From Edaphobacter sp. 12200R-103 (GTDB lineage Bacteria; Acidobacteriota; Terriglobia; Terriglobales; Acidobacteriaceae), in the NCBI RefSeq assembly GCF_010093025.1, contig NZ_CP048114.1:3720001-3784000 (forward strand): 64,000 bases of DNA. Reading direction: 5' to 3'. A program made the translations under genes and the position numbers. Each line of letters opens with the position of its first letter. The stretch's first letter is position 1. This document shows, piece by piece, positions 16,482 through 26,068 of the stretch. The notes beneath the pieces are model-generated. The model worked only from the letters and a program-made list of their open reading frames with translations. It was not told where the DNA came from and made no database searches.

Positions 16482-17299
16482 TCAGTCACTCCCAACTCTT
16501 CCAGCGCCATCAAGATCTGTTCATCGGAAGGGGATTTGTAGTGCCATGCCAATTTGTCTTCCATGAAGCTGACCCCCTTCCCCTTGACGGTGTGCGCGAT
16601 CACGACACTCGGTTTGTTGCGTTCGAAGGGAAGGGCGGTGAAAGCATCCATAACCTGTTGAAGATTGTGTCCGTCGATCTCGCGGACAGCCCAGCGAAAA
16701 GCCTTGAACTTATCGACCAATGGCTCGAGTTCGAGAATTTCTTCCACCCGGCCAAAGCTCTGAATCTTGTTGTAGTCGACGATTAAGGTGAGATTGTCGA
16801 GCTGGTGCTGGGGTGCGAATAAGATCGCTTCCCAGTTAGAACCTTCATCAAGTTCCCCATCGCTTACTAGGACGAAGGTACGGTTCTCTTTTCCTTCACG
16901 TTTCGCAGCCAGCGCCAGGCCGCACCCCACCGGAAGCCCATGTCCCAGAGAGCCGGAGGAGAGTTCCACGCCGGGAACGCCGCTGGTTGCATGTCCGGTC
17001 AGGCGGGATCCGGCTTCGCAGTAAGTAATCAGATCTGACAGGGGAAAGAACCCCCGCTCCGCGAGCGTCGCATACAGAATTGCAGCGCCATGGCCCTTGC
17101 TGAGAATGAATCGGTCCCGGCCTGCCCACTCCGGCTGCTCGGGACGAATACGAAGCACCTGCCAATAGAGCGAGGCGAGAATATCTGCCATCGAGAGACA
17201 GCTTCCGAGATGAGACGCCTTCGATCGATGAACCATGCGAACAGCGTGTACGCGCAGTCGCTTGGCAATCTGTGCGAGATCAACTTCCTCTTGCATCAT
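16478..17299 (-). CDS. transketolase N-terminal half (TPP pyrophosphate domain)
   Basis: 273 residues, homologous to the first half of transketolase. Conserved: LSKGHGAAILYATLAERGFF, GSLGHGLPVGCGLALAAK, and the TPP-magnesium motif SDGELDEGSNWEA followed after the usual interval by NLTLIVDYNKIQ. The start at 17299 is chosen because AAGGAAA lies upstream and gives an ATGA overlap with the epimerase gene; a longer frame would begin inside it. Together with the next gene it makes one complete transketolase fold split in two chains, as in DXS-unlike archaeal and sugar-cluster versions. Confidence 0.9.
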   Translation of the reverse strand: MMQEEVDLAQIAKRLRVHAVRMVHRSKASHLGSCLSMADILASLYWQVLRIRPEQPEWAGRDRFILSKGHGAAILYATLAERGFFPLSDLITYCEAGSRLTGHATSGVPGVELSSGSLGHGLPVGCGLALAAKREGKENRTFVLVSDGELDEGSNWEAILFAPQHQLDNLTLIVDYNKIQSFGRVEEILELEPLVDKFKAFRWAVREIDGHNLQQVMDAFTALPFERNKPSVVIAHTVKGKGVSFMEDKLAWHYKSPSDEQILMALEELGVTE

Positions 17300-18216
17300 T
17301 GATTTTCCTTGTACCATGCGACCGTCGTCTTCAGGCCGTCGTCGATGCCGACGCGCGGCTTCCAGCCTGTAGCCTCATGCAAACGGCTGATATCAGCCTC
17401 AAGATGCATGACCTGATCGGGGCGGTAAGGGATCTCACCGAATCCTGGCAACGATCCATTCCCGATGAGGACTGCAATCTTTTCTGCTATCATCCGTAGC
17501 GGTTTTGGATGGCCAGAACCCAGGTTAAAGATTCCATGAGCAGTCGATGTATTCATGACCCCCACGATGGCCTCGATCGCATCCTCAATATAGAGGTAGT
17601 CCCACAGTTGCTCTCCTTTGGTCATAGCAAGATGTTCTTTCTTCAGCATCTTCATAATGAGAGAGGGAATGAGGCGAGCAGGATCATCAGCAGGTCCATA
17701 AGCCCAGAACAGACGAAGGGAAGCAAACCGAAGACTCAGGGCGGGAGCCATCTCCTGCATCAACCGCTCTACCGCATATTTCGCACTCCCATACAGATTC
17801 TTCGGTTGAACGATGTCGGACTCCCTTACAGGGATGTGATATTCGCCATACTCAACACAGCTGCCAAAATTGATAAATGTAGTTGCGTTGGACTCGGACA
17901 CTATCCGCATCAGTTCCAGGGTTCCAGGGACATTGGAATAGACCTGGCTGATGTCATTTAAGAATTTGCTGCTGTTTCCGCCTGTCCAGGCAAGATGAAA
18001 AACGATTTCGGGGGCGAACTCCTGTATGGCTTCTTTCGAACGTTGTATGTCAATCAAATCGCCTTCGATTCGATGCAAATGAGAGAGACAGGAGCTAATA
18101 CGCCATGTATCACTTGTCGGACGAGTTAGAATTGCGACCGAATGCTGGTCCGCAATCAGCCGGCGTACAAGCCAGGAGCCTACAAATCCTGTTGCTCCGG
18201 TGACGAGACATCTCAT
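17296..18216 (-). CDS. NAD-dependent epimerase/dehydratase (CDP-sugar reductase candidate)
   Basis: 306-residue extended SDR. Rossmann motif GATGFVGSWLVRRL at residues 7-20, FHLAWTGGN, the serine region INFGSCVEYGEY, and the YGSAKYAVE catalytic pair are all present, as is WDYLYIEDAIEA. After rfbH in gene order, the expected job is C4 reduction of a CDP-4-keto-3,6-dideoxyhexose (as in abequose or paratose synthases), or acting on a product of the transketolase that follows. Which sugar results cannot be read from the sequence. Confidence 0.88.
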   Translation of the reverse strand: MRCLVTGATGFVGSWLVRRLIADQHSVAILTRPTSDTWRISSCLSHLHRIEGDLIDIQRSKEAIQEFAPEIVFHLAWTGGNSSKFLNDISQVYSNVPGTLELMRIVSESNATTFINFGSCVEYGEYHIPVRESDIVQPKNLYGSAKYAVERLMQEMAPALSLRFASLRLFWAYGPADDPARLIPSLIMKMLKKEHLAMTKGEQLWDYLYIEDAIEAIVGVMNTSTAHGIFNLGSGHPKPLRMIAEKIAVLIGNGSLPGFGEIPYRPDQVMHLEADISRLHEATGWKPRVGIDDGLKTTVAWYKENQ

Positions 18217-18253
18217 GAACGAACCCTCTGGTGATCGGCTAATAAGACTGTTC

Positions 18254-19651
18254 TCAGAGAACTCTCAACTTCCCATGAGCGATCTCATGGAAGGATTCGA
18301 TGATGTAGTCGATCATCGAATCCTTCAACCCCGGATACACACCAATCCAGAAAACATTGTTCATCACATAATCCGTATTGGGAAGCTCTCCGACCTTACG
18401 GTATTTCGTGTTGAGATAGGCTGGCTGCCTTAGAAGATTGCCGCCGAAGAGCAGGCGTGTTCCAATCTTTCGCTGATCCAAGCCGCGGATCACCTGATCG
18501 CGCTTGAGGCCGCCCTCAGGTTTTACAGCGATCGGGAACCCAAACCAACTGGGATCGGAGCCCGGCGTCGCCTGGGGTAGCGAGAAGAATTCCTGTAGAG
18601 GCGACAATCCCTCGTAAAGGCGCTTGAAGTTCTCGCGTCGTGCCGCGATGAAGCCCGGAAGCTTCTTCAACTGCGAGACGCCCACAGCAGCCTGCATATC
18701 CGAGAGTTTCAGGTTATAGCCGATGTGCGAGTAGATGTATTTGTGGTCATAGCCGCAGGGAAGCTCTCCAAGCTCCCATTCGAATCGCTTGCCACAGGTG
18801 TTATCTTTGCCCGGCGCACACCAGCAATCACGTCCCCAGTCTCGAAAGGACTCGATCAGCTTGGTCAACGCAGGCTTTTGCGTCATAACTGCGCCGCCCT
18901 CTCCCATGGTGATGTGGTGGGCCGGATAAAAACTTGCGGTAGAGATGTCGCCGAACGTGCCGACGCCCTGTCCCTTGTAGGTTGCCCCTACAGCATCACA
19001 ACAGTCCTCAACCAGCCAGAGATGATGCTTTCTGCAGAAGGCAGTGACTGCATCCAGATCAAAAGGATTCCCAAGAGTATGGGCAATCATGACTGCACGA
19101 GTTTTATCTGAGACTGCAGCTTCCAACTGTAAGACATCGATATCGTAAGTATCGAGCTGGACGTCCACAAAGACCGGGACCAGATTGTTCTGAATAGCAG
19201 GATTGACCGTTGTAGGGAAGCCCGCGGCGACGGTGATAACCTCATCTCCCGGTTTGAGGGCACGGTCTCCGAGGCTTGGCGAGGTCAACGCGGAAAGCGC
19301 AACCAGATTTGCTGACGAACCAGAGTTTACGAGTCGAGCATCGCGAACACCCATCACACGGGCGAACTCACGTTCAAACTGGTCGGCAAAACGGCCTGTT
19401 GTCAACCAGAAATCGAGAGAGGCATCGACAGCGTACTGAATGTCCTCAGCGTCAAAGACCTTGCCGGATACAGGCACAGCAGAGCTTCCCTGGGCAAATT
19501 CGCGCTGCGGGAAGGCTTCTGCGTGGTATTCCGCGACCAGTTCTCGTATCTGCTCGCGCAATTCCTCCTGCCGGTTCTTATTCTGTCCTGACGAATTTAT
19601 TCCATCTGCGGAGTTAGTCCGCTGTTCCATTTTCTCAACCGCAGATTGCAT
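18254..19651 (-). CDS. rfbH: CDP-4-keto-6-deoxyglucose-3-dehydrase (E1)
   Basis: 465 residues, the PMP- and [2Fe-2S]-dependent enzyme that removes the C3 hydroxyl of CDP-4-keto-6-deoxyglucose. It belongs to the DegT/DnrJ aminotransferase fold, but as in E1 the PLP lysine is histidine ([13 protein letters not shown]). The cysteine-rich [15 protein letters not shown] provides iron-sulfur ligands. [15 protein letters not shown] is the PLP Asp strand. The length matches family. The required reductase E3 (RfbI/AscD) is not in the window and must be supplied elsewhere. It sits 18 bases after rfbG. Confidence 0.96.
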   Translation of the reverse strand: MQSAVEKMEQRTNSADGINSSGQNKNRQEELREQIRELVAEYHAEAFPQREFAQGSSAVPVSGKVFDAEDIQYAVDASLDFWLTTGRFADQFEREFARVMGVRDARLVNSGSSANLVALSALTSPSLGDRALKPGDEVITVAAGFPTTVNPAIQNNLVPVFVDVQLDTYDIDVLQLEAAVSDKTRAVMIAHTLGNPFDLDAVTAFCRKHHLWLVEDCCDAVGATYKGQGVGTFGDISTASFYPAHHITMGEGGAVMTQKPALTKLIESFRDWGRDCWCAPGKDNTCGKRFEWELGELPCGYDHKYIYSHIGYNLKLSDMQAAVGVSQLKKLPGFIAARRENFKRLYEGLSPLQEFFSLPQATPGSDPSWFGFPIAVKPEGGLKRDQVIRGLDQRKIGTRLLFGGNLLRQPAYLNTKYRKVGELPNTDYVMNNVFWIGVYPGLKDSMIDYIIESFHEIAHGKLRVL

Positions 19652-19668
19652 CCTGAACTCCTGTCGTC

Positions 19669-20763
19669 CTATCGACGCCCGGTACTAAGCTGTTGATAGG
19701 CTGCGATCTGGTCGAGAGTGATCTTCTGCATGTCACTTCCAGCCTGCCACTGCTTATACCATTCTACGATGAGTTGAAGAGCGTCTGAGAGCCCCAGGGC
19801 TGGATTCCAGCCGAGGAGATTTCTTGCGCGCGCGCAATCGAGCTTGAGGTAAGTCGCCTCGTGAGGATGTGGTCCCTCGTCCAGCATCCATGACGCAGTA
19901 GGCGACCATTTCCTGGCAATCTCCTCAACAATCCACTTTACTGGCCTGGCGTCTTCTTCGCTCGGGCCAAAGTTCCAGGCCGTGGCAAAATCTCTTTTTC
20001 CTGCAAGGAGTTTTTCCGCAAGCTGAAGATAGCCGCGCAGAGGTTCCAGAACGTGTTGCCAAGGACGAATCGCGTTTGGGTTTCGAATAAGAACCTTTTC
20101 GTTCAAGGAGAACCCTCGCATCAGGTCGGGGATGAGACGATCGCATGCCCAGTCACCCCCTCCAATGACATTGCCCGCGCGAGCGGTCGCGATAGCAACT
20201 CCGTGGGATTGCAGATCATCAGCCGGAAAGAAGGAGTCGCGGTAAGCGGAGCTTACCAATTCGGCACATGCCTTACTGTTGCTGTAAGGATCGTGGCCGC
20301 CAAGTCGATCATTTTCCCGATACCCCCACTGCCATTCGCGGTTCTCATAGCATTTATCGGTGGTAATCATGACCGCAGCCTTTACCGAGTCTGTATGTCG
20401 AATACTCTCAAGAACATTGACCGTGCCCATTACGTTGGTCGCGTATGTCAGCGCGGGTTCAGCATACGAACGCCGGACCAGGGATTGTGCCGCCAGGTGC
20501 AGGACAAGGCTAGGAGAAAACTCCTGCATCGCACGCTGGAGTCTTTGCTGGTCGCAGACATCCCCCTCCACGTGATGTACCAGCTTCCCAATTCGTGCCA
20601 CTTCAAACAGGCTTGGCTGACTAGGAGGTGCGAGGGAATACCCGCAAACCGTCGCGCCCAGCTGGTGCAACCAAAGGGTAAGCCAGCTTCCTTTAAAGCC
20701 TGTATGTCCCGTGAGAAATACACGGCGACCCTTCCAGGCCGAATTTGAAACTGCGTTCACCAT
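19669..20763 (-). CDS. rfbG: CDP-glucose 4,6-dehydratase
   Basis: 364-residue SDR that converts CDP-glucose to CDP-4-keto-6-deoxyglucose. [20 protein letters not shown] is the family's Rossmann signature (residues about 15-34), [11 protein letters not shown] and [19 protein letters not shown] give the active-site and YxxxK motifs. The start at 20763 overlaps the rfbF stop by a few bases; an earlier in-frame ATG at 20793 lies inside rfbF and is less likely. It acts between RfbF and RfbH. Confidence 0.96.
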   Translation of the reverse strand: MVNAVSNSAWKGRRVFLTGHTGFKGSWLTLWLHQLGATVCGYSLAPPSQPSLFEVARIGKLVHHVEGDVCDQQRLQRAMQEFSPSLVLHLAAQSLVRRSYAEPALTYATNVMGTVNVLESIRHTDSVKAAVMITTDKCYENREWQWGYRENDRLGGHDPYSNSKACAELVSSAYRDSFFPADDLQSHGVAIATARAGNVIGGGDWACDRLIPDLMRGFSLNEKVLIRNPNAIRPWQHVLEPLRGYLQLAEKLLAGKRDFATAWNFGPSEEDARPVKWIVEEIARKWSPTASWMLDEGPHPHEATYLKLDCARARNLLGWNPALGLSDALQLIVEWYKQWQAGSDMQKITLDQIAAYQQLSTGRR

Positions 20764-21527
20764 TTCTTCCACGGTGGTGCACCACCCTCCCACAGTTCCT
20801 CAAGATATTTCTTGTCGCGCAGGGTATCCATCGGTTGCCAGAAACCGGAATGCTGATAAGCATTCAGATTACCTTCTTTTGCAAGCTGCTCCAGGGGATC
20901 TCGCTCCCAGATGGTTTCATCTCCCTGAATGTAATCCAGGACTTTGGGCGAGAGAACGAAGAAACCCCCGTTGATCCAAGCTCCGTCTCCGGCGGGTTTT
21001 TCTCGGAACGAGGTGATCTTTGTGCCATCCATGTCGAGCGAGCCCCACCGGCCAGCTGGCTGTACAGCGCTCATCGTCGCCAGCTTGCCATGTTGGTTAT
21101 GAAACTCGATGGATTTCCTGATATCAATATCTGCCAGCCCGTCGCCATACGTCAGGCAAAATGCGCCGTCATTTTCGACATACTTTCCTACACGTTTCAG
21201 GCGACCACCTGTCTGGGTAGCGTCGCCTGTGTCGATCAGTGTGACGCGCCATGGTTCGGCCATACTGTCGTGAACCTCCATGCGGTTCTGATCCATATGG
21301 AAGGTTACGTCTGCAGTATGCAGAAAGTAATTCGCAAAAAACTCCTTGATGATGTAGCCCTTGTAGCCCAGGCACACAACGAAATCATTAATTCCATAAT
21401 GGGAATAGATTTTGAGAATGTGCCAGAGGATCGGTCTTCCACCGATCTCCACCATAGGTTTCGGACGGACGGACGTCTCTTCACTGATTCTTGTACCTAG
21501 TCCGCCTGCGAGAATAACGGCCTTCAT
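20757..21527 (-). CDS. rfbF: glucose-1-phosphate cytidylyltransferase
   Basis: 256 residues, normal for RfbF, which makes CDP-glucose from CTP and glucose-1-phosphate and commits carbon to 3,6-dideoxyhexoses. [19 protein letters not shown] at the start holds the nucleotide loop; [32 protein letters not shown] and [11 protein letters not shown] are typical. The start at 21527 is where family members begin; upstream in-frame ATG codons would add 16 residues of no likely value. Confidence 0.96.
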   Translation of the reverse strand: MKAVILAGGLGTRISEETSVRPKPMVEIGGRPILWHILKIYSHYGINDFVVCLGYKGYIIKEFFANYFLHTADVTFHMDQNRMEVHDSMAEPWRVTLIDTGDATQTGGRLKRVGKYVENDGAFCLTYGDGLADIDIRKSIEFHNQHGKLATMSAVQPAGRWGSLDMDGTKITSFREKPAGDGAWINGGFFVLSPKVLDYIQGDETIWERDPLEQLAKEGNLNAYQHSGFWQPMDTLRDKKYLEELWEGGAPPWKKW

Positions 21528-21604
21528 AATATGCGTTTCCTGACATTCCATTGTATTGTTTCCGCGTGCGTGCACGAGCGCGGCTGATGATGCATCTCTC
21601 GAGA

Positions 21605-22609
21605 CTATCGCAACATCGGATTGCCCAAAGTTTTATCGACTCGATTGACGACGCGATTGAATAGGAGCCAGAAGCGCGCCATCTTTTGGGGAAGATGAAA
21701 AAGGGGAGAGACGAAGATCCGGTAACGGACGTTGTCTGTAAAGAGAGAGGAAAGAATGTTCTCTGCCTCCTCCTCGGAAAATGCATTCGACTCTCGCCGT
21801 GTACCCAGAACAAAGGGAGGGAAAAAGATCTGCAGGGTCCCGTTCACTACAATCTGGACTAATCGAGGCTCCACAAGCCACCTCTCCCCGATGCTCTTGA
21901 GATTGGTTCCAAACACAGTAAAAAGAGCATATCCGCCACGAGCATCGGAACTCGCTGCGAGCACGGGATTGGCAACAACTGCTCCCCTCCGAAAGTGGCG
22001 GAGGAGAGTGTAGGTCCAGCCAAGCTGAACCAGGCTTGTGCCTATGAGGCTGGAAAATGGTTCATGCGGCAGCAAAAGCGCGCGCTCTCTGTGGATGATG
22101 TTGCCGGTAATGAAGGTTAGGAAGATATGGGTTTTGAGAGCGAATACCTCAGGATTGCTCGTGGCAGTTACTTCAAGAGAAGCGATCCGAGGATACGTCT
22201 GCTTGCCTTCGACGAGCGGAACAGCCCGAAGATGCACAATGTCGAAGTCCTCCTGTTTGAGCAGTTTCAAAAGCTCCAGAAGCGCGCCGGGCAAAAGGAT
22301 GTCGTCGTCGCCAATAATCCAGACATATCTACCGGTCGCCTCAGAGAAGCACTGCAGAATATTTCGATCCGCGCCAAGGTTGGTTTGATTGCGAAAGGTG
22401 CGGCACGCAATGCTGCTATTACGGCAGAATGTCTCAACGACCTGGGATGTGCTATCGGTGGAAGCGTTATCAGAGATCAGCAGCTCTATGTTGAAAAGAT
22501 AACTTGCTTCTTCCATTTGAGGACGAAGAGACTCGAGCAGGCGAGCCAGATAGTTGCCGCGATTGTAGGTTGGAATCGCGATTGTGAGTATTGGAGCTTT
22601 ATTCGGCAT
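21605..22609 (-). CDS. family 2 glycosyltransferase, possibly dideoxyhexosyl transferase
   Basis: 334 residues. The GT-A core begins [22 protein letters not shown], with [12 protein letters not shown] and the metal motif [17 protein letters not shown]. In style it resembles the abequosyltransferase-type GT2 proteins of O-antigen clusters, and its place directly before rfbFGH supports use of the CDP-dideoxyhexose made there; that pairing is inference. The C-terminal third has no assigned domain. The gene overlaps the flippase end by 11 bases. Confidence 0.88.
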   Translation of the reverse strand: MPNKAPILTIAIPTYNRGNYLARLLESLRPQMEEASYLFNIELLISDNASTDSTSQVVETFCRNSSIACRTFRNQTNLGADRNILQCFSEATGRYVWIIGDDDILLPGALLELLKLLKQEDFDIVHLRAVPLVEGKQTYPRIASLEVTATSNPEVFALKTHIFLTFITGNIIHRERALLLPHEPFSSLIGTSLVQLGWTYTLLRHFRRGAVVANPVLAASSDARGGYALFTVFGTNLKSIGERWLVEPRLVQIVVNGTLQIFFPPFVLGTRRESNAFSEEEAENILSSLFTDNVRYRIFVSPLFHLPQKMARFWLLFNRVVNRVDKTLGNPMLR

Positions 22610-24002
22610 GCCAGATCTTGCGGTACTTCAGGAACGTATAGGTGCCTTGTCCCAGGCTTATAACCAGGACCGTGGTCAGGTATCCCACAATCATACCCCT
22701 GGCCCCATAAAGTCGCCCAAGGTACAGTGTCGAAGCGGCTACGAAGAGGGCCGTAAGGATTGAATTCAGTAGAAATTTCTCCTGCTTGTGAGCTCGCAAA
22801 TAAAGAGCTTCTGCAAAAACCACAATATTGGCGATTACAGCGAAGAAGAGCAAGCCTAAATCCTGAGCCGGAAGAAGCCGATGTGAAAACGGAATGTTCC
22901 TGTAATTGATAAAAGTGAGCGCCGCAAGCAGAATCGCCGCGCCAATAGCGCAAACCGTTACCGATTGGCGAAGGGATCGGAAAAAGATTCGATCCAGTTC
23001 GACATATTGCTTGCGCGCGATCATTGTTCCAAAAGGAGCCGACTTTGTATTGATCCAGGAAATTGCAATCGTCTGAAGAGCGGAGGCTACATTGAGAGAC
23101 ATGCCCATTTGGCCAGCGCTCACGGCCCCTCTATAGGCAAACAGTACTGGATTGAAGAGCTGAAAGATGAAATAGCTCGATATCCAGCTGACCGCGATCT
23201 TCCACTGAAAGGGCCATACCTCCGTCCTCCATTGGATGATATGTTCTCCGGGGTCATACCGAAGCAGGGATAGTAGAAAATGTCTCCGGCGATAGAGCCA
23301 GGCAATTCCGGTCGTTGCTATCCCGGTGATCATCATTGCAGGTGCGTAGAGGCCGTGGTGGAGGATCAGGGCTGACCATGCCAGCAAACTCCCGAGCACA
23401 GCCTGTCCCATTCGAAGGCGTGCCACGTTTGCAACATATCCGCAGCCTTCGAGAAACGCGAGGATCGGATCAATCTGGAACGTAATCGAGGCAGCCAAAG
23501 CAACACAGCACCATGGAATCTTCCAACCGGCGTCAAGGGCTCCACGTTGATGATGGGAAAAAAAGTAGAAGCCGGCAAAGATCAGCGATCCGACCATCAG
23601 AACTGCAGCTATCGAATACCAGCGCACAGTCTTCTGCAGCACAGAGGCAAGTCGCGCATGCGCGACAGGGTCTCCACCCACCTCGTAGTTGGCCGAGATT
23701 GTCAGATTCGCTCGCTCATGACTTGCCATCTGCTGAATCACAAATGAAAACCCAAGCTCAAAGACGATCTGGAGCGCGACGAGGCTCACGAAGGTGTAGT
23801 AATAGCCCTGTTGGACAGGTGACAACAACCGTGCAATAAGGAAGATCGTTATCAGGCCAGCGGCGCTTTGCCACACTCGCGCGAAGATCGTGAAGACGAT
23901 GGCTCGGTCCAGTCCAACCACTTCCTTAAGCCATCTCTTCACCTGAATTATGGCCACAGACTCCGTCGCAGGATTCTCTGGCTTCAATTGCGACTCCGAC
24001 AC
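22599..24002 (-). CDS. Wzx-type polysaccharide flippase
   Basis: 467-residue integral membrane protein with about 12 predicted hydrophobic spans (for example FTIFARVWQSAAGLITIFLIARLL near residue 39 and IGAAILLAALTFINY later), the layout of MOP/PST exporters that flip undecaprenyl-linked repeat units to the periplasm. The N-terminal 30 residues are cytoplasmic and hydrophilic. It follows the chain-length regulator by one base and overlaps the GT2 gene, so all belong to one operon. Substrate specificity is unknown. Confidence 0.9.
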   Translation of the reverse strand: MSESQLKPENPATESVAIIQVKRWLKEVVGLDRAIVFTIFARVWQSAAGLITIFLIARLLSPVQQGYYYTFVSLVALQIVFELGFSFVIQQMASHERANLTISANYEVGGDPVAHARLASVLQKTVRWYSIAAVLMVGSLIFAGFYFFSHHQRGALDAGWKIPWCCVALAASITFQIDPILAFLEGCGYVANVARLRMGQAVLGSLLAWSALILHHGLYAPAMMITGIATTGIAWLYRRRHFLLSLLRYDPGEHIIQWRTEVWPFQWKIAVSWISSYFIFQLFNPVLFAYRGAVSAGQMGMSLNVASALQTIAISWINTKSAPFGTMIARKQYVELDRIFFRSLRQSVTVCAIGAAILLAALTFINYRNIPFSHRLLPAQDLGLLFFAVIANIVVFAEALYLRAHKQEKFLLNSILTALFVAASTLYLGRLYGARGMIVGYLTTVLVISLGQGTYTFLKYRKIWHAE

Positions 24003-24003
24003 C

Positions 24004-25248
24004 CTAACCGATTCCCTTCTGTCGGCCTCTGGAAGGGAAAGCCTCTCGAAGAGCCTGGATTCGTTCGCTTTCTGCAGGATTGTGGGAAAGCCTCACGAGA
24101 CCTTCTTTCGCCAGGACGTAAGTGATTCCGATAAAGAGCCCCAGAAAAATTCCTACAAGAGTAAAGATGAGCTTCGAGGGAAACGACCGGTGATCGGGAA
24201 CCGTTGCATGATCAACGATCTGGATGATGGCTCCCTGCTTCGCTTCATCCACCTTGGCGATCTCATATTGCCGCGCAATCAACTCAAAGATCGTTTCGTA
24301 ATACTTCACGTCACGATACCGCCGCACGTATTCAAGAGCGGCCTCTTGCATATTTCCTTTGGGTATCAGGGAGTTCGTCGCGCTCTCTGTAGAGGCGCCC
24401 ATCTTTTTTGCCTGTGCCTGCAGACCGGCCAACTGTTGTATTGCAATCTGCAGCTCTGGATTTTCATCGGTCGCGTAGGTGCGCATTGCGGCAATCTGCG
24501 CTTCTTTTGCGGCGATCTGACCACGCAGATCAGCCACCAGGCCTATGGTGGCGCGCGCCTGGCTGTCTAGCTGGATAAGGCCCGTGCGTTGTTCCGTCTT
24601 TTTGAGATCTTCTTCCGCCTTTGCGAGGTTGTCTTTTGCTTCGGCTAACTGCCCTTCAAAGAACAAGCGACGCTGCGACGCCTCGGTAACTGCCAGCCCC
24701 GAAGAATACTTCTTGAACTCCTCAACATAGCCGTTTGCCATGTCCGCAGCCAGCTTCGGATCGTGCTGCGTCACTGAGATGCGGATGATGCCATCCTTTG
24801 ATCCGCTGTCAATCGCAACAATCGACTCAAGCTTCTTTCTCGCTTTAGATCGTAGCGTGGCGTGAAAGAGATTCATCAGGTGAAAACGATCCACCATCGC
24901 GTCTTCCACAGTCTGGCTTTTAAGTAGAGCAACCTGGAGGTCGTTAGGATTTTTCAGGCCCATGCTGCTGCCGCCAAGACTGGCAAGAGAACCGAGAGCG
25001 CCCAATTGAGCCATCAGGGCTGATCCAACCGAGCTACTCTGCTGTGGTGGGAGTATCGCTGTCGAGGCAGTGTATTTATTTGGAAGAACAAACGTTGCGA
25101 TAAGAGCAATCAGGGTAACGCTGATCGTGGTCTTCAGGATGAAGCGGCGGTTGCGGGAGAGCACAACAAGAAGATCCAGCAGAGAGATCTCTTCTTCGGC
25201 CGGCACTTCCGTTACTTTCTCAGCGATTGTTTCTGAGGATCTCGACAC
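24004..25248 (-). CDS. Wzz-type polysaccharide chain-length determinant
   Basis: 414 residues. An N-terminal span (about residues 35-55, TTISVTLIALIATFVLPNKY) and a C-terminal span (LIFTLVGIFLGLFIGITYVLA, about 368-388) enclose a periplasmic region with long coiled coils (about residues 200-260, EGQLAEAKDNLAKAEEDLKK). The C-terminal proline-bearing DHATVPDHRSFPSK before the second span is the PCP family hallmark. No tyrosine kinase domain or Tyr-rich tail follows, so it is the Wzz rather than the Wzc class. It leads the minus-strand operon; its promoter must lie in 25249-25426. Confidence 0.92.
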   Translation of the reverse strand: MSRSSETIAEKVTEVPAEEEISLLDLLVVLSRNRRFILKTTISVTLIALIATFVLPNKYTASTAILPPQQSSSVGSALMAQLGALGSLASLGGSSMGLKNPNDLQVALLKSQTVEDAMVDRFHLMNLFHATLRSKARKKLESIVAIDSGSKDGIIRISVTQHDPKLAADMANGYVEEFKKYSSGLAVTEASQRRLFFEGQLAEAKDNLAKAEEDLKKTEQRTGLIQLDSQARATIGLVADLRGQIAAKEAQIAAMRTYATDENPELQIAIQQLAGLQAQAKKMGASTESATNSLIPKGNMQEAALEYVRRYRDVKYYETIFELIARQYEIAKVDEAKQGAIIQIVDHATVPDHRSFPSKLIFTLVGIFLGLFIGITYVLAKEGLVRLSHNPAESERIQALREAFPSRGRQKGIG

Positions 25249-25426
25249 AATACTGATTCCGATGCATTTCCTGATTCCATTAGATATGGCGCAAGTGCTA
25301 TCTTCTCACAAGACCTACGTTCTCAATGGCCAGCGCGGGTTTCCTCAGCACCGACACGCAGGTTCTTGGACGATTAGGCAAGAAAGCCCAATACGGGACA
25401 ATTTGATTTTACGGGACGTCACGTGC

Positions 25427-26068
25427 ATGTGGGGCAAGTTCCTCCTTTTTTATCGGGAAAACGGAAGCTATCTCCTCCTCTCCAGCATCGTCCGGGCGCC
25501 GTTTCGATCCATAAAGAATCGGATGCTGAGTCGTAAGCTCGGCGTCAAAACCATTGATATTGGCCCCGGTTCTTTCCTTAGAGGATTGTCGAATATCTCC
25601 ATGGGGGAGGGCTTCTCTTGTGGCGAGGGGCTATGGCTGGAAGCAGTGACCCGATACGGCACACAACAATTCAATCCTAAGCTACGCATCGGCAACCACG
25701 TTCGGATCAGCCACTGGACTCACATTGCTTGCACGAACTCGGTCACTATCGGAGACCACGTTCTTATCGGCAGCAAGGTGATCATTACGGACCACAATCA
25801 CGGATACTTTGGAGAAAGCGCAACTCCGCCATCTGTGCCGCCCTCCCAGCGTCCATTGGAAGGTGATCGATTTGTTATCATTGGAGCGAACGTGTGGCTG
25901 GGAGATGGTGTCGTCGTTTGCCCCGGAGTGACGTTTGGCGAAGGTAGTGTGGCCGGGGCCAATGCTGTTGTAACGACAGATGTTGAACCCTACACGCTTG
26001 TCGCAGGTGTCCCTGCCAGGCCCATTCGACGCTACGATGTGTCCCAAGGAAACTGGATCAAGATATGA
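25427..26068 (+). CDS. left-handed beta-helix acyltransferase (WcaF-like)
   Basis: 213 residues. Hexapeptide repeats are clear in IGNHVRISHWTHIACTNSVT, IGDHVLIGSKVIITDHNHG, IGANVWLGDGVVVCPGVT and FGEGSVAGANAVVTTDV, ending with LVAGVPARPIRRY. The His of DHNHG is the usual catalytic base of acetyltransferases such as WcaF and Maa. I placed the start at ATG 25427 (MWGKFLLFYREN); the frame is open further upstream into the divergent Wzz gene, so a start at 25265 is possible. It probably O-acetylates a sugar of the surface glycan. Its stop overlaps the next start (ATGA). Confidence 0.88.
   Translation: MWGKFLLFYRENGSYLLLSSIVRAPFRSIKNRMLSRKLGVKTIDIGPGSFLRGLSNISMGEGFSCGEGLWLEAVTRYGTQQFNPKLRIGNHVRISHWTHIACTNSVTIGDHVLIGSKVIITDHNHGYFGESATPPSVPPSQRPLEGDRFVIIGANVWLGDGVVVCPGVTFGEGSVAGANAVVTTDVEPYTLVAGVPARPIRRYDVSQGNWIKI

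Noticed and set aside
18254..19651. Regarding RfbH as a dead aminotransferase because its PLP lysine is missing
   Set aside because: His in place of Lys and the cysteine cluster are the normal state of E1 dehydrases.
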